Under the pieces are notes generated by a model, which worked only from the letters and a program-made list of their open reading frames with translations, was not told the DNA's origin and searched no databases. A DNA stretch of 64,000 nucleotides from Halomonas icarae (GTDB taxonomy: Bacteria; Pseudomonadota; Gammaproteobacteria; Pseudomonadales; Halomonadaceae). The DNA lies in assembly GCF_009901955.1 (NCBI RefSeq), contig NZ_WUTS01000001.1:744001-808000 (forward strand). Reading direction: 5' to 3'. A program made the translations under genes and the position numbers. Numbering within the stretch: the stretch's first letter is position 1; each line of letters starts with the position of its first letter. Below, one piece after another: positions 52,702-62,162 of the stretch.

Positions 52702-54470
52702 CTCCCATCGGGACTTCTCAACACGCTTCCCAGCAGTCGAGCCTGACGCTCTATCGCCGTCTGCTGCGCTATGTGCGCCCCTACTGGCGCTCCTTTGCCC
52801 TGGCCATCTTCGGCTATGCCATCTATGCCGCCTCCAGTACAGCCCTGGCGGAGATGATGAAGCGCCTGATCGACGGGATTCAGGAGCCCGATGCCGCCTT
52901 TCGGCTGTTCCTGCCGCTCTTCGTGGTGGGGATGTTTGCCGCACGAGGGCTGGGGACCTTCCTCGGGACCTACTTCATGAGCAATGTGGCACGCAACGTC
53001 GTGCATGTGTTGCGCTGCGATGTCTTCAATCACATGTTGCATCTGCCGGGTCGTTTCTTCGATAGCCACTCCAGCGGCCATCTGATCTCGCGGGTGACCT
53101 ACCACGTCGAGCAGGTCACCGGCGCGGCCACCAAGGCGGTGACCATACTGCTTCGCGAGGGGCTCTTCGTGATCGGCCTGGTCATCTACCTGCTGTGGAC
53201 CAACTGGATGCTGACCCTGCTGTTTCTGGCGGTGACGCCATTGATCGGCGGGGTGGTGAGCTACACGAGCAAGCGCTTCCGACGCCTCTCGGGGCGTATC
53301 CAGGCCTCCATGGGCGAGGTGACCCATGTGGCGTCAGAGGCGCTCTCGGGTTACCGGGTAGTGCGTACCCATGGTGCCGAGGCCTATGAGAAGGCCCGCT
53401 TCGCCAAGGTGAGTGACTACAATCGTCAGCAGAGCCTCAAGGAGGCACTGACCAAGGCGGTCAGCACCCCGGTGATCCAGCTGCTGGTGGCCCTGGCCCT
53501 GGCGGTGCTGGTGTGGCTGGCCATGTCACCGGCGCTGATGGCCAACATGACCGCCGGCGAGTTCGTGGCCTTCATTACCGCCGCCTCACTGATGGCCAAG
53601 CCGGTGAGACAGCTCACCGAGGTCAACAGCGAGATCCAGAAGGGTCTGGCCGCCTCGTCGGAGCTGTTCGGCCTGCTCGAGGAGCCGGCCGAGCCCGACG
53701 AGGGGACCCATGAGCCCGCAAGGCTTGCCGGCCGAGTCACGCTGGAAGGGGTGTCCTTTCGCTACGCCGAGGGGCAGCCGGAGGTGCTGAAGGGCATCGA
53801 TCTCGAGGTGGCCGAAGGCGAGATGGTGGCGATCGTCGGCCGCTCGGGCAGCGGCAAGTCGACCCTGGTGGGGTTGCTGCCGCGGTTCTATCGCCCGAGT
53901 GCCGGCCGGGTCCTGATCGATGATGTTCCCCTGGATGCGTACCGCCTGGCGCCGCTGCGCCGCCAGATCGCGCTGGTCTCCCAGCAGGTGACACTGTTCA
54001 ACTCAAGCATCGCCGCGAATATTGCCTATGGGGTGGAAAACCCCGATCCGGCGGCCATCGAGGCGGCGGCACGCTCTGCCCATGCCCATGAATTTATCGA
54101 GCGCCTGCCCCAGGGATATGCAACGGTCGTCGGCGACAACGGCGTGATGCTCTCCGGCGGGCAGCGCCAACGGCTGGCCATCGCCCGGGCGATCTTCAAG
54201 GATGCGCCGCTGCTGATCCTCGATGAGGCCACCTCGGCGCTGGATACGGAGTCCGAGCGTCATATCCAGGCGGCACTGGAAGAGGTCTGCAGGGGGCGCA
54301 CGACGCTGGTGATCGCCCATCGTCTCTCCACCATCGAGCGCGCCGACCGCATCCTGGTCATGGAGCAGGGCGAGATCATCGAGCAGGGCAGTCATGCCGA
54401 ACTGCTGGCGCGTGACGGAGCCTATGCGGCCCTGCATCGCCTGCAGTTCCAGGAGGTTGATCCGGCATGA
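52698..54470 (+). CDS. msbA: Lipid A export ABC transporter MsbA
   Basis: 590 residues, a full half-transporter. The transmembrane domain with six helices spans ~25-325, including the typical FFDSHSSGHLISRVTYHVEQV and MGEVTHVASEALSGYRVVRTHGAE. The ATPase domain has Walker A GRSGSGKST (~385-393), signature LSGGQRQRLAIARAIFKDAPLLILDEATSALDTESE (~485-520) and H-loop VIAHRLST. It flips lipid A-core across the inner membrane. GTG start, coupled to exbD; lpxK follows with a four-base overlap. Confidence 0.96.
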   Translation: MTPIGTSQHASQQSSLTLYRRLLRYVRPYWRSFALAIFGYAIYAASSTALAEMMKRLIDGIQEPDAAFRLFLPLFVVGMFAARGLGTFLGTYFMSNVARNVVHVLRCDVFNHMLHLPGRFFDSHSSGHLISRVTYHVEQVTGAATKAVTILLREGLFVIGLVIYLLWTNWMLTLLFLAVTPLIGGVVSYTSKRFRRLSGRIQASMGEVTHVASEALSGYRVVRTHGAEAYEKARFAKVSDYNRQQSLKEALTKAVSTPVIQLLVALALAVLVWLAMSPALMANMTAGEFVAFITAASLMAKPVRQLTEVNSEIQKGLAASSELFGLLEEPAEPDEGTHEPARLAGRVTLEGVSFRYAEGQPEVLKGIDLEVAEGEMVAIVGRSGSGKSTLVGLLPRFYRPSAGRVLIDDVPLDAYRLAPLRRQIALVSQQVTLFNSSIAANIAYGVENPDPAAIEAAARSAHAHEFIERLPQGYATVVGDNGVMLSGGQRQRLAIARAIFKDAPLLILDEATSALDTESERHIQAALEEVCRGRTTLVIAHRLSTIERADRILVMEQGEIIEQGSHAELLARDGAYAALHRLQFQEVDPA

Positions 54471-55480
54471 GCCAGCTTGGCGAGCGTTGGCTCAGGGCCG
54501 CCTACCGTGGGGACGCCTGGCTGGCGGCGCTGAGACCACTGGAGCTGCTCTATCGCTGGGGGGTGCGTCGGCGTGCCGCCGCCTATGCCAGCGGTCGCAA
54601 GCCGGTCTGGCGGGCGCCGGTGCCGGTGGTCGTGGTGGGCAACTTGACCCTGGGTGGAACCGGCAAGTCGCCGCTGGTGGCCTGGCTGGTGGAGCACCTG
54701 ATCGGGCAGGGCTGGCGGCCGGGTATCCTGTCGCGGGGCTATGGCGGGCAAGGGGCGGTGTATCCGCAGCTGGTCGAAGCGACCACGCCAGCCACCGTCT
54801 GCGGAGATGAGCCGCGCATGCTGGCCGACCAGACCGGGGTGCCGGTGGTCGTTGACCCCGAGCGCCCCCGCGGTGCACGACGCCTGATCGAGGTCGGCTG
54901 CGATATTCTGGTCAGCGATGATGGCTTGCAGCATCTGGCCCTGGGGCGTGATCTTGAGCTGGTGGTGGTGGATGGGGTGCGCGGTTTCGGCAACGGTCGC
55001 TGCCTGCCGGCGGGGCCGCTGCGCGAGCCGCTGTCGCGACTGGAGAGCATCGATGCGATGCTGGTCAATGGCGCGCCTCGGATAGCGTTGCCCTCGGATG
55101 GCCGGCGCATGGCGCTGGTGCCATCCGGCTGGCGCCGACTCGCCGATGGTAGGCGCTACCCCATCGATGAAACGCCCTTTACGGGGCCGGTCCATGCGGT
55201 GGCCGGCATCGGTCGGCCGGCGCGTTTCTTCGACACCCTGAGGGGGCTTGGCGTCGAGGTGATCCCGCATCCGTTTGGCGACCACCATCTCTTTCGCGCC
55301 GATGAGCTGTGCTTCGAGGATGGACGCCCGCTGGTGATGACCGCCAAGGATGCCGTCAAGTGCCGCGACCTGGCACCCGATGACAGCTGGGTGCTGGAGG
55401 TCGAGGCCTTGCCCGAGCCAGCCTTCGTGGACTGGTTCGACGACTGGCTGGCGGGTGCGGGTGCCATGCCGCCCCGGTAG
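54467..55480 (+). CDS. lpxK: Tetraacyldisaccharide 4'-kinase
   Basis: 337 residues, start overlapping the msbA stop. It phosphorylates the lipid A disaccharide at the 4' position at the inner membrane. The N-terminal membrane-associated segment is followed by the P-loop VVVVGNLTLGGTGKSPLVAWLVE (~50-72), RGYGGQ and DILVSDDGLQHLALGRDLELVVVDGVRGFGNGRCLPAGPLREPLSRL (~145-190). All LpxK landmarks are intact. Confidence 0.96.
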   Translation: MSQLGERWLRAAYRGDAWLAALRPLELLYRWGVRRRAAAYASGRKPVWRAPVPVVVVGNLTLGGTGKSPLVAWLVEHLIGQGWRPGILSRGYGGQGAVYPQLVEATTPATVCGDEPRMLADQTGVPVVVDPERPRGARRLIEVGCDILVSDDGLQHLALGRDLELVVVDGVRGFGNGRCLPAGPLREPLSRLESIDAMLVNGAPRIALPSDGRRMALVPSGWRRLADGRRYPIDETPFTGPVHAVAGIGRPARFFDTLRGLGVEVIPHPFGDHHLFRADELCFEDGRPLVMTAKDAVKCRDLAPDDSWVLEVEALPEPAFVDWFDDWLAGAGAMPPR

Positions 55481-55545
55481 CCGGGGAGTCACGAATTCGC
55501 GAGACGAGTCGATGTCGACTCGCCACAACAGTGAAGGGGAATACG

Positions 55546-55755
55546 ATGGACAAGGAGCTGCTGGCTTTGCTGGTCTGCCCGATGTGCAAGGGCAAACTCA
55601 AGTATCGTCGCGAGGAGGGAGAGTTGCACTGCCTCTATGATGGCCTGGCCTATCCGGTCCGCGACGGCATTCCGGTCATGCTGCCCGAGGAGGCGCGACA
55701 GCTCTCCGTCGACGAGAAGCTGCATGACTCTCCCGGACGCACGGGAGAGCGCTGA
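55546..55755 (+). CDS. Trm112-family small zinc-ribbon-like protein (YcaR-like)
   Basis: 69 residues from ATG 55546 (AAGGGGAA upstream). [47 protein letters not shown] is the Trm112/UPF0434 fold. The first CxxC is present, and the second pair is reduced to one Cys. In E. coli the gene lies between lpxK and kdsB as here. Role unknown in bacteria. Its stop overlaps the kdsB start by one base. Confidence 0.92.
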   Translation: MDKELLALLVCPMCKGKLKYRREEGELHCLYDGLAYPVRDGIPVMLPEEARQLSVDEKLHDSPGRTGER

Positions 55756-56603
55756 TGGCCGAGGCCAGGAGCAAGGCTGACCGAGAGTTCATTGCGGTCA
55801 TCCCGGCACGCTATGCCTCATCACGATTGCCCGGCAAGCCGTTGGCCGAGATCGCGGGTGAACCGATGGTCGCGCATGTCTGGCGGCGTGCCTGTCAGAG
55901 TGGTGCCAGCCGGGTCGTGGTGGCGACCGACGATCCGCGCATCGCCCAGACCATGGCGCCGCTGGGCGCCGAGGTGGTGATGACCCGGGCGGACCACCCC
56001 TCCGGTACCGACCGGCTGGCCGAGGTGGCCGAGCAGCTGCGACTCGATGGGGATGCCGTGCTGGTCAATGTTCAGGGCGATGAGCCGCTGATCCCGCCGG
56101 CATTGATCGACCAGGTCGCCGAACGGCTGTTCGACGATCCGGGTGCCTCGATCGCCACGCTGGCCGAGCCGATCAGCGAGGCGGCGGTCCTGTTCAACCC
56201 CAATGTGGTGAAGGTGGTGCATGGCCAGGATGGTCGCGCGCTCTACTTCTCTCGCTCCCCCATCCCCTGGGATAGAGAGTCCTGGGGCAGGGAGTTTTGG
56301 GATAGCGAATTCGGGGATCGCGAGGCCATCGCGGGGCGTCCCGAGGCGCTAGAGGGTGGCGCCTGGTTGCGCCATATTGGCCTCTATGCCTACCGGGTCG
56401 ACTTCCTCGCCGAGTATGGTGACTGGCTACCGTCGCCCCTGGAGCGTCTCGAGCAGCTGGAGCAGCTGCGAGCACTACATCATGGGCATGCCATCCAGGT
56501 GGCGCTGGCCCGTGAATCCCACCCTGCCGGTGTCGATACCGCAGAGGATCTGGCCCGGGTACGGGCACTGCTGGAGCGGGATAAGCCCCAAGGAGGAGTC
56601 TGA
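55755..56603 (+). CDS. kdsB: 3-deoxy-manno-octulosonate cytidylyltransferase with an internal insertion
   Basis: 282 residues (E. coli about 248). It activates Kdo as CMP-Kdo for LPS inner core synthesis. [61 protein letters not shown] and [15 protein letters not shown] are intact. Between [12 protein letters not shown] and [15 protein letters not shown] there is a Glu/Trp/Gly-rich stretch about 15 residues longer than in E. coli, coded by a 15-bp quasi-repeat. The next gene starts at the kdsB stop. Confidence 0.94.
   Translation: MAEARSKADREFIAVIPARYASSRLPGKPLAEIAGEPMVAHVWRRACQSGASRVVVATDDPRIAQTMAPLGAEVVMTRADHPSGTDRLAEVAEQLRLDGDAVLVNVQGDEPLIPPALIDQVAERLFDDPGASIATLAEPISEAAVLFNPNVVKVVHGQDGRALYFSRSPIPWDRESWGREFWDSEFGDREAIAGRPEALEGGAWLRHIGLYAYRVDFLAEYGDWLPSPLERLEQLEQLRALHHGHAIQVALARESHPAGVDTAEDLARVRALLERDKPQGGV
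56271..56330 (+). repeat. Four 15-bp quasi-repeat units inside kdsB
   Basis: Units GATAGAGAGTCCTGG, GGCAGGGAGTTTTGG, GATAGCGAATTCGGG and GATCGCGAGGCCATC encode [20 protein letters not shown]. They account for the insertion in KdsB. Confidence 0.65.
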
Positions 56604-57079
56604 TGCGCGTCTTGTTCGTTTGTCTGGGCAATATCTGTCGTTCGCCTACCGCCGAAGGGGTGTTTCGGCGCCAGCTCGAGGCTCGGGGGCTGGGCCAGCG
56701 TGTCGACGTCGACTCCTGTGGCATCGCCTCCTGGCACGAGGGCAAGGCGCCGGATCTCCGTTCTCAAGAAGCGGCTGCAAGACGCGGCATCGACCTCTCC
56801 TCACTGCGTGCCCGGCAGCTGAGAGGCGACGATTTCCACGCATTCGATTATCTGCTGGCGATGGATCATGACAACCTGCGAGCCATGCGTGAGCAGGCGC
56901 CCGAGGGGTTCGATGCTCATATGGGGCTCTTCCTCGAGTTTGCGGGTCATTCGGATGTTGCCGTTCCGGACCCCTACTATGGCGGCGAGGATGGCTTCGA
57001 GGAGGTGCTTGATCTGGTCGAGCGCGCCGCCGATGGTTTGCTCGAAGACATCGTTGCGCGCCTGGAGTCACGCCCTTGA
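56603..57079 (+). CDS. Low-molecular-weight protein tyrosine phosphatase
   Basis: 158 residues. The P-loop VLFVCLGNICRSPTAEGVFR (Cys-x5-Arg-Ser, ~3-22) and the general acid in VPDPYYGGEDGFEEVLDLVE (~118-137) define the family. In capsule systems such enzymes act on a tyrosine autokinase, but none is in this window. The kdsB-LMWPTP-murB order resembles Pseudomonas. It overlaps kdsB by one base and the murB start by one base. Confidence 0.93.
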   Translation: MRVLFVCLGNICRSPTAEGVFRRQLEARGLGQRVDVDSCGIASWHEGKAPDLRSQEAAARRGIDLSSLRARQLRGDDFHAFDYLLAMDHDNLRAMREQAPEGFDAHMGLFLEFAGHSDVAVPDPYYGGEDGFEEVLDLVERAADGLLEDIVARLESRP

Positions 57080-58089
57080 TGGCGACCATCAGGAGACAAT
57101 GGGACCTGAGCCATGCCAATACGCTGGGTCTGCCCTGTATTGCCGAACGCTTCGCGGCACCCGACAGTGTCGAGGCGCTCAGGGACACGCTGACCGGGGC
57201 GCGTGAGCAGGGTTGGCCGGTGACGTTGCTGGGTGGGGGAAGCAATCTGATCCTGCCTGAGCATCTTCCGGGCCTGGTGGTGCAGCCTGCCATGGCCGAC
57301 TGGTGGCAGGAGGAGTGTAGTAATGGGCGCGTGCGAATCCATGCCGAGGCCGGGGTCAACTGGCATCGGCTGGTGATGGCGCTGGCCGCTCGTGGCCTCT
57401 GGGGCATCGAGAACCTGGCGTTGATTCCCGGTCACTGTGGTGCCGCGCCGATCCAGAACATCGGCGCCTACGGGGTCGAGCTGGCCGATGTGCTCGAGGC
57501 CGTGGAAGTGCTTCATCTGGCGGATGGCAGCCTGACCTGGCTTTCCCCCGAGGCGTGCGAGTTTGGCTACCGCGAGAGCATCTTCAAGGGGGCGCTGGCA
57601 GGGCGAGTGGTGATCACGCGCCTGGTGCTGGGCCTGTCGCGTCAGGCAGGGCCTCGCCTGGGCTATGGTGACCTGTCGAGCCGTGTCGGGGTATCGCCCT
57701 CGCCCCAGGAGGTGGCCGAGGCGGTGTGTGCCATTCGCCGTGAAAAACTGCCCGACCCCGCAGAGCTTTGCAATGCCGGCAGCTTCTTCAAGAATCCACA
57801 GGTAGCGGCCGAGAAAGCCGAGCGCCTGCTGGGCGAATACCCCGAGATGCCACACTTTCCTCAGTCGGATGGCCGGGTCAAGCTGGCCGCCGGCTGGTTG
57901 ATCGACCGCTGTGGTCTCAAGGGGTGCCGCGATGGCCATTTCGGCGTTCACCAGCGCCAGGCGCTGGTGCTGGTCCACTTCGGTGGTGGCAGCGCTCGAG
58001 AGCTGCTCGACTTCGCGGCCCGGGTGGCGGATAGCGTTCGCGAGCGGTTCGGTGTCGAGCTCCAGCGTGAGCCGCGACTGGCTGGCTGA
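57079..58089 (+). CDS. murB: UDP-N-acetylenolpyruvoylglucosamine reductase
   Basis: 336 residues from ATG 57079, which overlaps the preceding stop (TGATG); a TTG one codon upstream is also in frame. It makes UDP-MurNAc with FAD and NADPH. PVTLLGGGSNLILPE (~49-63) binds FAD, IENLALIPGHCGAAPIQNIGAYGVEL (~110-135) and SFFKNP (~235-240, catalytic Ser) are present. Type I MurB by length. Last gene of the envelope operon. Confidence 0.96.
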   Translation: MATIRRQWDLSHANTLGLPCIAERFAAPDSVEALRDTLTGAREQGWPVTLLGGGSNLILPEHLPGLVVQPAMADWWQEECSNGRVRIHAEAGVNWHRLVMALAARGLWGIENLALIPGHCGAAPIQNIGAYGVELADVLEAVEVLHLADGSLTWLSPEACEFGYRESIFKGALAGRVVITRLVLGLSRQAGPRLGYGDLSSRVGVSPSPQEVAEAVCAIRREKLPDPAELCNAGSFFKNPQVAAEKAERLLGEYPEMPHFPQSDGRVKLAAGWLIDRCGLKGCRDGHFGVHQRQALVLVHFGGGSARELLDFAARVADSVRERFGVELQREPRLAG

Positions 58090-58114
58090 GCCCTCGTCTC
58101 AAGCCGAATAAACG

Positions 58115-58146
58115 ACAGCGCCCGCAGCCAAGGCTGCGGGCGCTGT
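58115..58146. terminator. Bidirectional terminator between murB and rne
   Basis: A 14-bp stem (58115-58128 with 58133-58146) and loop CAAG lie in the convergent gap, 26 bases after the murB stop. Confidence 0.7.
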
Positions 58147-58170
58147 TCGTGAGGCCTGGGAGTGTGGGCG

Positions 58171-61100
58171 TTAGCCCTGCTTGCCCTCCTGTGCCTTGGC
58201 CTCCTGTTCGCGACGCCGGATCTCGCGCGGGTCATTGTGGGCACGGCGACGACGGCGGCTGGCGCGGCTGGGTGCTGCACTCTCCTTGGCCTCGGCCTTG
58301 ACGGGCTCCTTCTCGACCGACTCATCGTCGGCCTTGTCGGACGGCTTCTCGGCAGGCTTGCTCTCAGCGGGCCTGTTATCGCCCGTTGCCTCGGCGGCCG
58401 GCTGCTTGGCGGCTACCGGCTCGGCCTTTGCCGACTTGGCGTCGGCCTTGGCGCTCGGCTTCTCGGCAGGCTGGCTCCTGGCCGACTGGCTGTCGCCCGC
58501 TGCCCCGGCGGCCGGCTGCTTGGCCGCTACCGGCCCGGCTTCTGCCGACTTGGTATCGGCCTTGGCGTTCGGCTTCTCGGCAGGCTGGCTCTTGGCCGAC
58601 TGGCTTCTGGCGGGTTGGCGGTCGCCCGCTGCCTCGGTGGCCGGCTGCTTGGCTTCTGCCGGCTTGGTGCCGGCCTTGGCGTTCGGCGTCTCGGCAGGCT
58701 GACTCTTGGCCGACTGGCTGTCGCCCACTGCCTCGGCGGCCGGCTGCTTGGCCGCTACCGGTTCGGCCTCTGCCGGCTTGGTGTCGACCTTGGCATTCGG
58801 CTTCTCGGCAGGCTGGCTCTTGGCCGACTGGCTGTCGCCCGCTGCCTCGGCGGCCGGCTGCTTGGCCGCTACCGGTTCGGCCTCTGCCGGCTTGGTGTCG
58901 GCCTTGGCATTCGGCGTCTCGGCAGGCTTGCTCTCAGCGGGCTTGTTGTCGCTCGCGGTCTCGGCGGCCGGCTGCTTGGCCGCTACCGGCTCGGCTTCTG
59001 CCGGCTTGGTGTCGGCCTTGGCATTCGGCGTCTCGGCAGGCTGGCTCTTGGCCGACTGGCTGTCGCCCGCTGCCTCGGAGGCCGGCTGCTTGGCGGCTAC
59101 CGGCTCGGCCTCTGCCGGCTTGGTGTCGGCCTTGGCGTTTGGCTTGTCCTGGGCGGTCGGCTGGGCCTCGGCTTCGGTGGTGGCCGGACTGGCTTCCTCG
59201 GCCTTGGCTGCCTCGGCCTGCAGGCGCTGCTGCTCTTCTAGCGCCTTGGGGCTGATGGCGTGCTGACGGCTACGCTTGCGCGGATTGTTGCGGGTGCGCT
59301 TGGGCTTGCCATCATCCACCGGTACCTGCGCGCCAGTCTCGGCCGGCTGTTGCTTTTCGGCTGACTTCTGAGGCTCGCCTTGCTTCTGAGACTCGCCTTG
59401 TTTCTGAGCCTCGCCTTGCTTACGGGTCTCGGCCGGCTTCTGGGCCGCACGCGGGTCCCGCTTCTCACCGCTGCTCTGGCGGCGGTTGTCATCGCGCCCC
59501 TTGCCGCCATCCTGCTGGCGACTCTTGGTGATCTCCTGCTGACGGCGATCCTCCTGACGACTGCTCTCCTGGCGATTCCGGCCGCGGTTCCCGCGATTGT
59601 TGCGGCTGTCGGAGTTGTCGCTGTCACTCGCCCTGCGGTCGCTCCGGTCGCTCTCCTGACGTGATGCATCACGCCGCTCGTCATTGCGCTGGCGACGCTG
59701 GCGATTGTTGCGTCCACCGCGCTCCTCTTCGCGACTGGCAGTCTTGCGCTCGCCCTTGTCACTGCCCGAGGGAGTGGCGCTGCTGCTCGACTTGCTGCCG
59801 GAAGCATCGCTCGATGGGAGCTCGTCGCCCCCCAGCAGCTTGCTCAAGCCCTTGACCAGGCGGCCGAACACGCCACCCTGGGACTCCACGCTTACCGGTG
59901 GGGTGCTGCGAGCGGGAGCGCTGGCCTTGCGGGAGGCGGGGGCCTCCTTCTTTGCCGCCGCGGGCTCCTGCTGCAGGGAGGCGGGGGCCGGTTCGTGGTG
60001 AATCACGGTCTTGACGGCAGCTTCGGCTCGCTGTGCCGGCTTGCCGAAGGAGGCCTCGGGCTCCTTGCCGACATCGGTCTCCAGGGAGAGCTCGAAACTG
60101 GACTTCTTGCTGCCGTCCTCTTCGACATGGTCGTCGCGCAGGCGCTGGACGTCGTAGTGTGGCGTGTCCATGTCGGGGCTGGGCAGCAGGACGACGCGCA
60201 CATCCTGGCGACGTTCGATGTCGGCCAGCACCCTGCGCTTCTCATTGAGCAGGTAGGTGGCCACCGGTACCGGCAGGATGGCGCGGATCTGGGCGCTACG
60301 CTCCTTCATCGCCTCCTCTTCGATAAGGCGCATGATGGAGAGCGAGATGGAGCGCACGTCACGAATCGTTCCCTGACCCTTGCAGCGCGGACAGACCACG
60401 CCGCTGGTTTCCCCCAGCGAGGGGCGCAGACGCTGACGCGACATCTCCATCAGGCCGAAGCGCGAGATGCGGCCGATCTGCACCCGGGCGCGATCGAGCT
60501 TGAGGGCATCGCGCATGCGATTCTCGACTTCACGCTGGTTGCGTGCAGGGCTCATGTCGATGAAGTCGATCACCACCAGGCCACCGATATCACGCAGGCG
60601 AAGCTGGCGAGCGGTCTCGTCGGCCGCCTCCAGGTTGGTCTGCAGGGCGGTCTCTTCGATATCGCTGCCGCGAGTCGCCCGCGCGGAGTTGATGTCGATG
60701 GAGACCAGTGCCTCGGTATGGTCGATGACGATGGAGCCACCGGAGGGCAGCTTGACCTCGCGTTCGTAGGCGGTCTCGATCTGTGACTCGATCTGGAAGC
60801 GCGAGAACAGCGGCACCTCGTCGACGTAGAGTTTTATCTTCTGCTGGTAGGAGGGCATCACCTGGCGAATGAAGGCGAGGGCTTCCTCGTGCACCGCGGG
60901 GCTGTCGATCAGCACCTCGCCGATATCCTGGCGCAGGTAGTCGCGCATGGCGCGGATGATGACATTGGATTCACGATAGATCAGGAAGGGCGCGGAGCGC
61001 TTGCTGGCCTCGGTGGTGATCGATTCCCACACCTGTACCAGGTAGTCCAGGTCCCACTGCAGCTCCTCTGGACTACGGCCGATACCGGCGGTGCGCACGA

Positions 61101-61593
61101 TCAGGCCCATGCGGTCCGGCACGCTGAGCTGATTCATGGCCTCCTTGAGCTGGCTGCGCTCCTCGCCCTCGATACGGCGCGAGATCCCGCCGGCCTTGGG
61201 GTTGTTGGGCATCAGCACCAGAAAGCGCCCGGCCAGCGAGATGAAGGTGGTCAGGGCCGCTCCCTTGTTGCCACGCTCCTCCTTGTCGACCTGGACGATC
61301 ACTTCCTGTCCTTCCTTCAGCACCTCCTTGATGCTGGGCCGCCCGTCCGGGTCCTTGACGAAGTAGTCGCGGGAGACCTCCTTGAGGGGCAGGAAACCGT
61401 GGCGGTCGGCGCCAAAGTCGACGAAGGCGGCTTCGAGGGAGGGTTCTATGCGGGTGATTTTGCCGCGATAGATGTTGGCTTTCTTCTGTTCTCGGGCGCC
61501 GGACTCGATATCCAGGTCGTAGAGGCGTTGTCCATCGACCAGCGCGACGCGCAGCTCTTCGGGCTGGGTCGCATTGATGAGCATCCGTTTCAT
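58171..61593 (-). CDS. rne: Ribonuclease E
   Basis: 1140 residues from ATG 61593, which gives the canonical opening [22 protein letters not shown]; longer starts are not conserved-looking. The catalytic half (~1-520) has the S1 domain ([24 protein letters not shown]), the DNase I-like acidic site ([25 protein letters not shown] and VVIDFIDM) and the zinc-link CPRCKGQG (~402-409). The rest is disordered scaffold: a basic Arg/Gln/Asp-rich region (~630-750), an Ala/Lys/Pro region with seven 38-residue repeats (~817-1082), and a terminal [27 protein letters not shown]. It organises mRNA decay at the membrane. No PNPase or helicase site could be recognised by eye. Confidence 0.97.
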   Translation of the reverse strand: MKRMLINATQPEELRVALVDGQRLYDLDIESGAREQKKANIYRGKITRIEPSLEAAFVDFGADRHGFLPLKEVSRDYFVKDPDGRPSIKEVLKEGQEVIVQVDKEERGNKGAALTTFISLAGRFLVLMPNNPKAGGISRRIEGEERSQLKEAMNQLSVPDRMGLIVRTAGIGRSPEELQWDLDYLVQVWESITTEASKRSAPFLIYRESNVIIRAMRDYLRQDIGEVLIDSPAVHEEALAFIRQVMPSYQQKIKLYVDEVPLFSRFQIESQIETAYEREVKLPSGGSIVIDHTEALVSIDINSARATRGSDIEETALQTNLEAADETARQLRLRDIGGLVVIDFIDMSPARNQREVENRMRDALKLDRARVQIGRISRFGLMEMSRQRLRPSLGETSGVVCPRCKGQGTIRDVRSISLSIMRLIEEEAMKERSAQIRAILPVPVATYLLNEKRRVLADIERRQDVRVVLLPSPDMDTPHYDVQRLRDDHVEEDGSKKSSFELSLETDVGKEPEASFGKPAQRAEAAVKTVIHHEPAPASLQQEPAAAKKEAPASRKASAPARSTPPVSVESQGGVFGRLVKGLSKLLGGDELPSSDASGSKSSSSATPSGSDKGERKTASREEERGGRNNRQRRQRNDERRDASRQESDRSDRRASDSDNSDSRNNRGNRGRNRQESSRQEDRRQQEITKSRQQDGGKGRDDNRRQSSGEKRDPRAAQKPAETRKQGEAQKQGESQKQGEPQKSAEKQQPAETGAQVPVDDGKPKRTRNNPRKRSRQHAISPKALEEQQRLQAEAAKAEEASPATTEAEAQPTAQDKPNAKADTKPAEAEPVAAKQPASEAAGDSQSAKSQPAETPNAKADTKPAEAEPVAAKQPAAETASDNKPAESKPAETPNAKADTKPAEAEPVAAKQPAAEAAGDSQSAKSQPAEKPNAKVDTKPAEAEPVAAKQPAAEAVGDSQSAKSQPAETPNAKAGTKPAEAKQPATEAAGDRQPARSQSAKSQPAEKPNAKADTKSAEAGPVAAKQPAAGAAGDSQSARSQPAEKPSAKADAKSAKAEPVAAKQPAAEATGDNRPAESKPAEKPSDKADDESVEKEPVKAEAKESAAPSRASRRRRRAHNDPREIRRREQEAKAQEGKQG
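58348..59145 (-). repeat. Seven 114-bp in-frame repeats in the rne C-terminal region
   Basis: The length of 798 bp is exactly 7 x 114. Each unit encodes 38 residues of the type [20 protein letters not shown] followed by [18 protein letters not shown]. Unit 5 lacks EPVAA but has five extra residues later, keeping its length. Confidence 0.9.
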
Positions 61594-62162
61594 GTTGACT
61601 CGCACTGATAAAGTGCCGGCGAGCGCGACGTGGCGAACCGCTGTGTGCTGCGTGCCTGTGCTCAGCGCATGTCGCGGATGCGCAGCTGCGTCCGACCGCG
61701 TCGCTCCCGGTGGGGCAGCGCCGCGGCATGAGCCTGTTGAGTACGGGGCGGGGGCAGAACGTGTCTCGGTGGGTGTCACCCATCCGGCCCTGCGGTCACC
61801 GCCAACACCTGGCATTCATCGATTCGCCAACGCCGGCCTCCGGCACGCTGTTGAACGTGTCCCGTGGCCTGCCGCCGCTCCGTGACTGAGGACGCGGTGG
61901 GGGATACGGGCGTGGCGCGGTTATCGCGATATCACTTGTCTATTGCATTCTTGCAACCGGCGGCGAGACGCGCTGGCGTCGTCGCGGCCTGATGTCTCGC
62001 TCCGGCCTGCGTGTCTGTCGGGCAGGCGCTGTGGGGCACGATTTTGCCCATTGGAGCGATCTCGCAATATAACAGCAAGCGCTATAAGCAGCAATTGGCG
62101 CGGCGGGGCGAACACTGCGTTAGAATGCGCCTTTCGCAGGTTCTGAGCAGTGGAGTCTCGGC
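61594..62162. other. 569-bp divergent region between rne and rluC
   Basis: It should contain the long rne leader (in E. coli the 5' UTR mediates autoregulation by RNase E) and the rluC promoter. I see no conserved protein in it. GC content falls around 61920-62100. On the + strand TTGCCC (62044-62049) and TATAAC (62068-62073) form a candidate promoter, and TAGAAT occurs at 62121-62126. No rne promoter could be placed with confidence. Confidence 0.6.
62044..62073 (+). promoter_or_regulatory. Candidate sigma-70 promoter for rluC
   Basis: TTGCCC, an 18-base spacer, TATAAC, 90 bases before the rluC start. A second -10-like TAGAAT lies at 62121-62126 without a -35. Confidence 0.5.

Noticed and set aside
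58348-59145. CRISPR array
   Set aside because: The repeats are in frame, imperfect, without spacers, and lie within rne.
58162-59266. Long + strand open frames with periodic Gly/Leu/Arg/Cys protein repeats
   Set aside because: They are exact antisense reflections of the 114-bp repeats in rne; the minus frame has the conserved RNase E protein.
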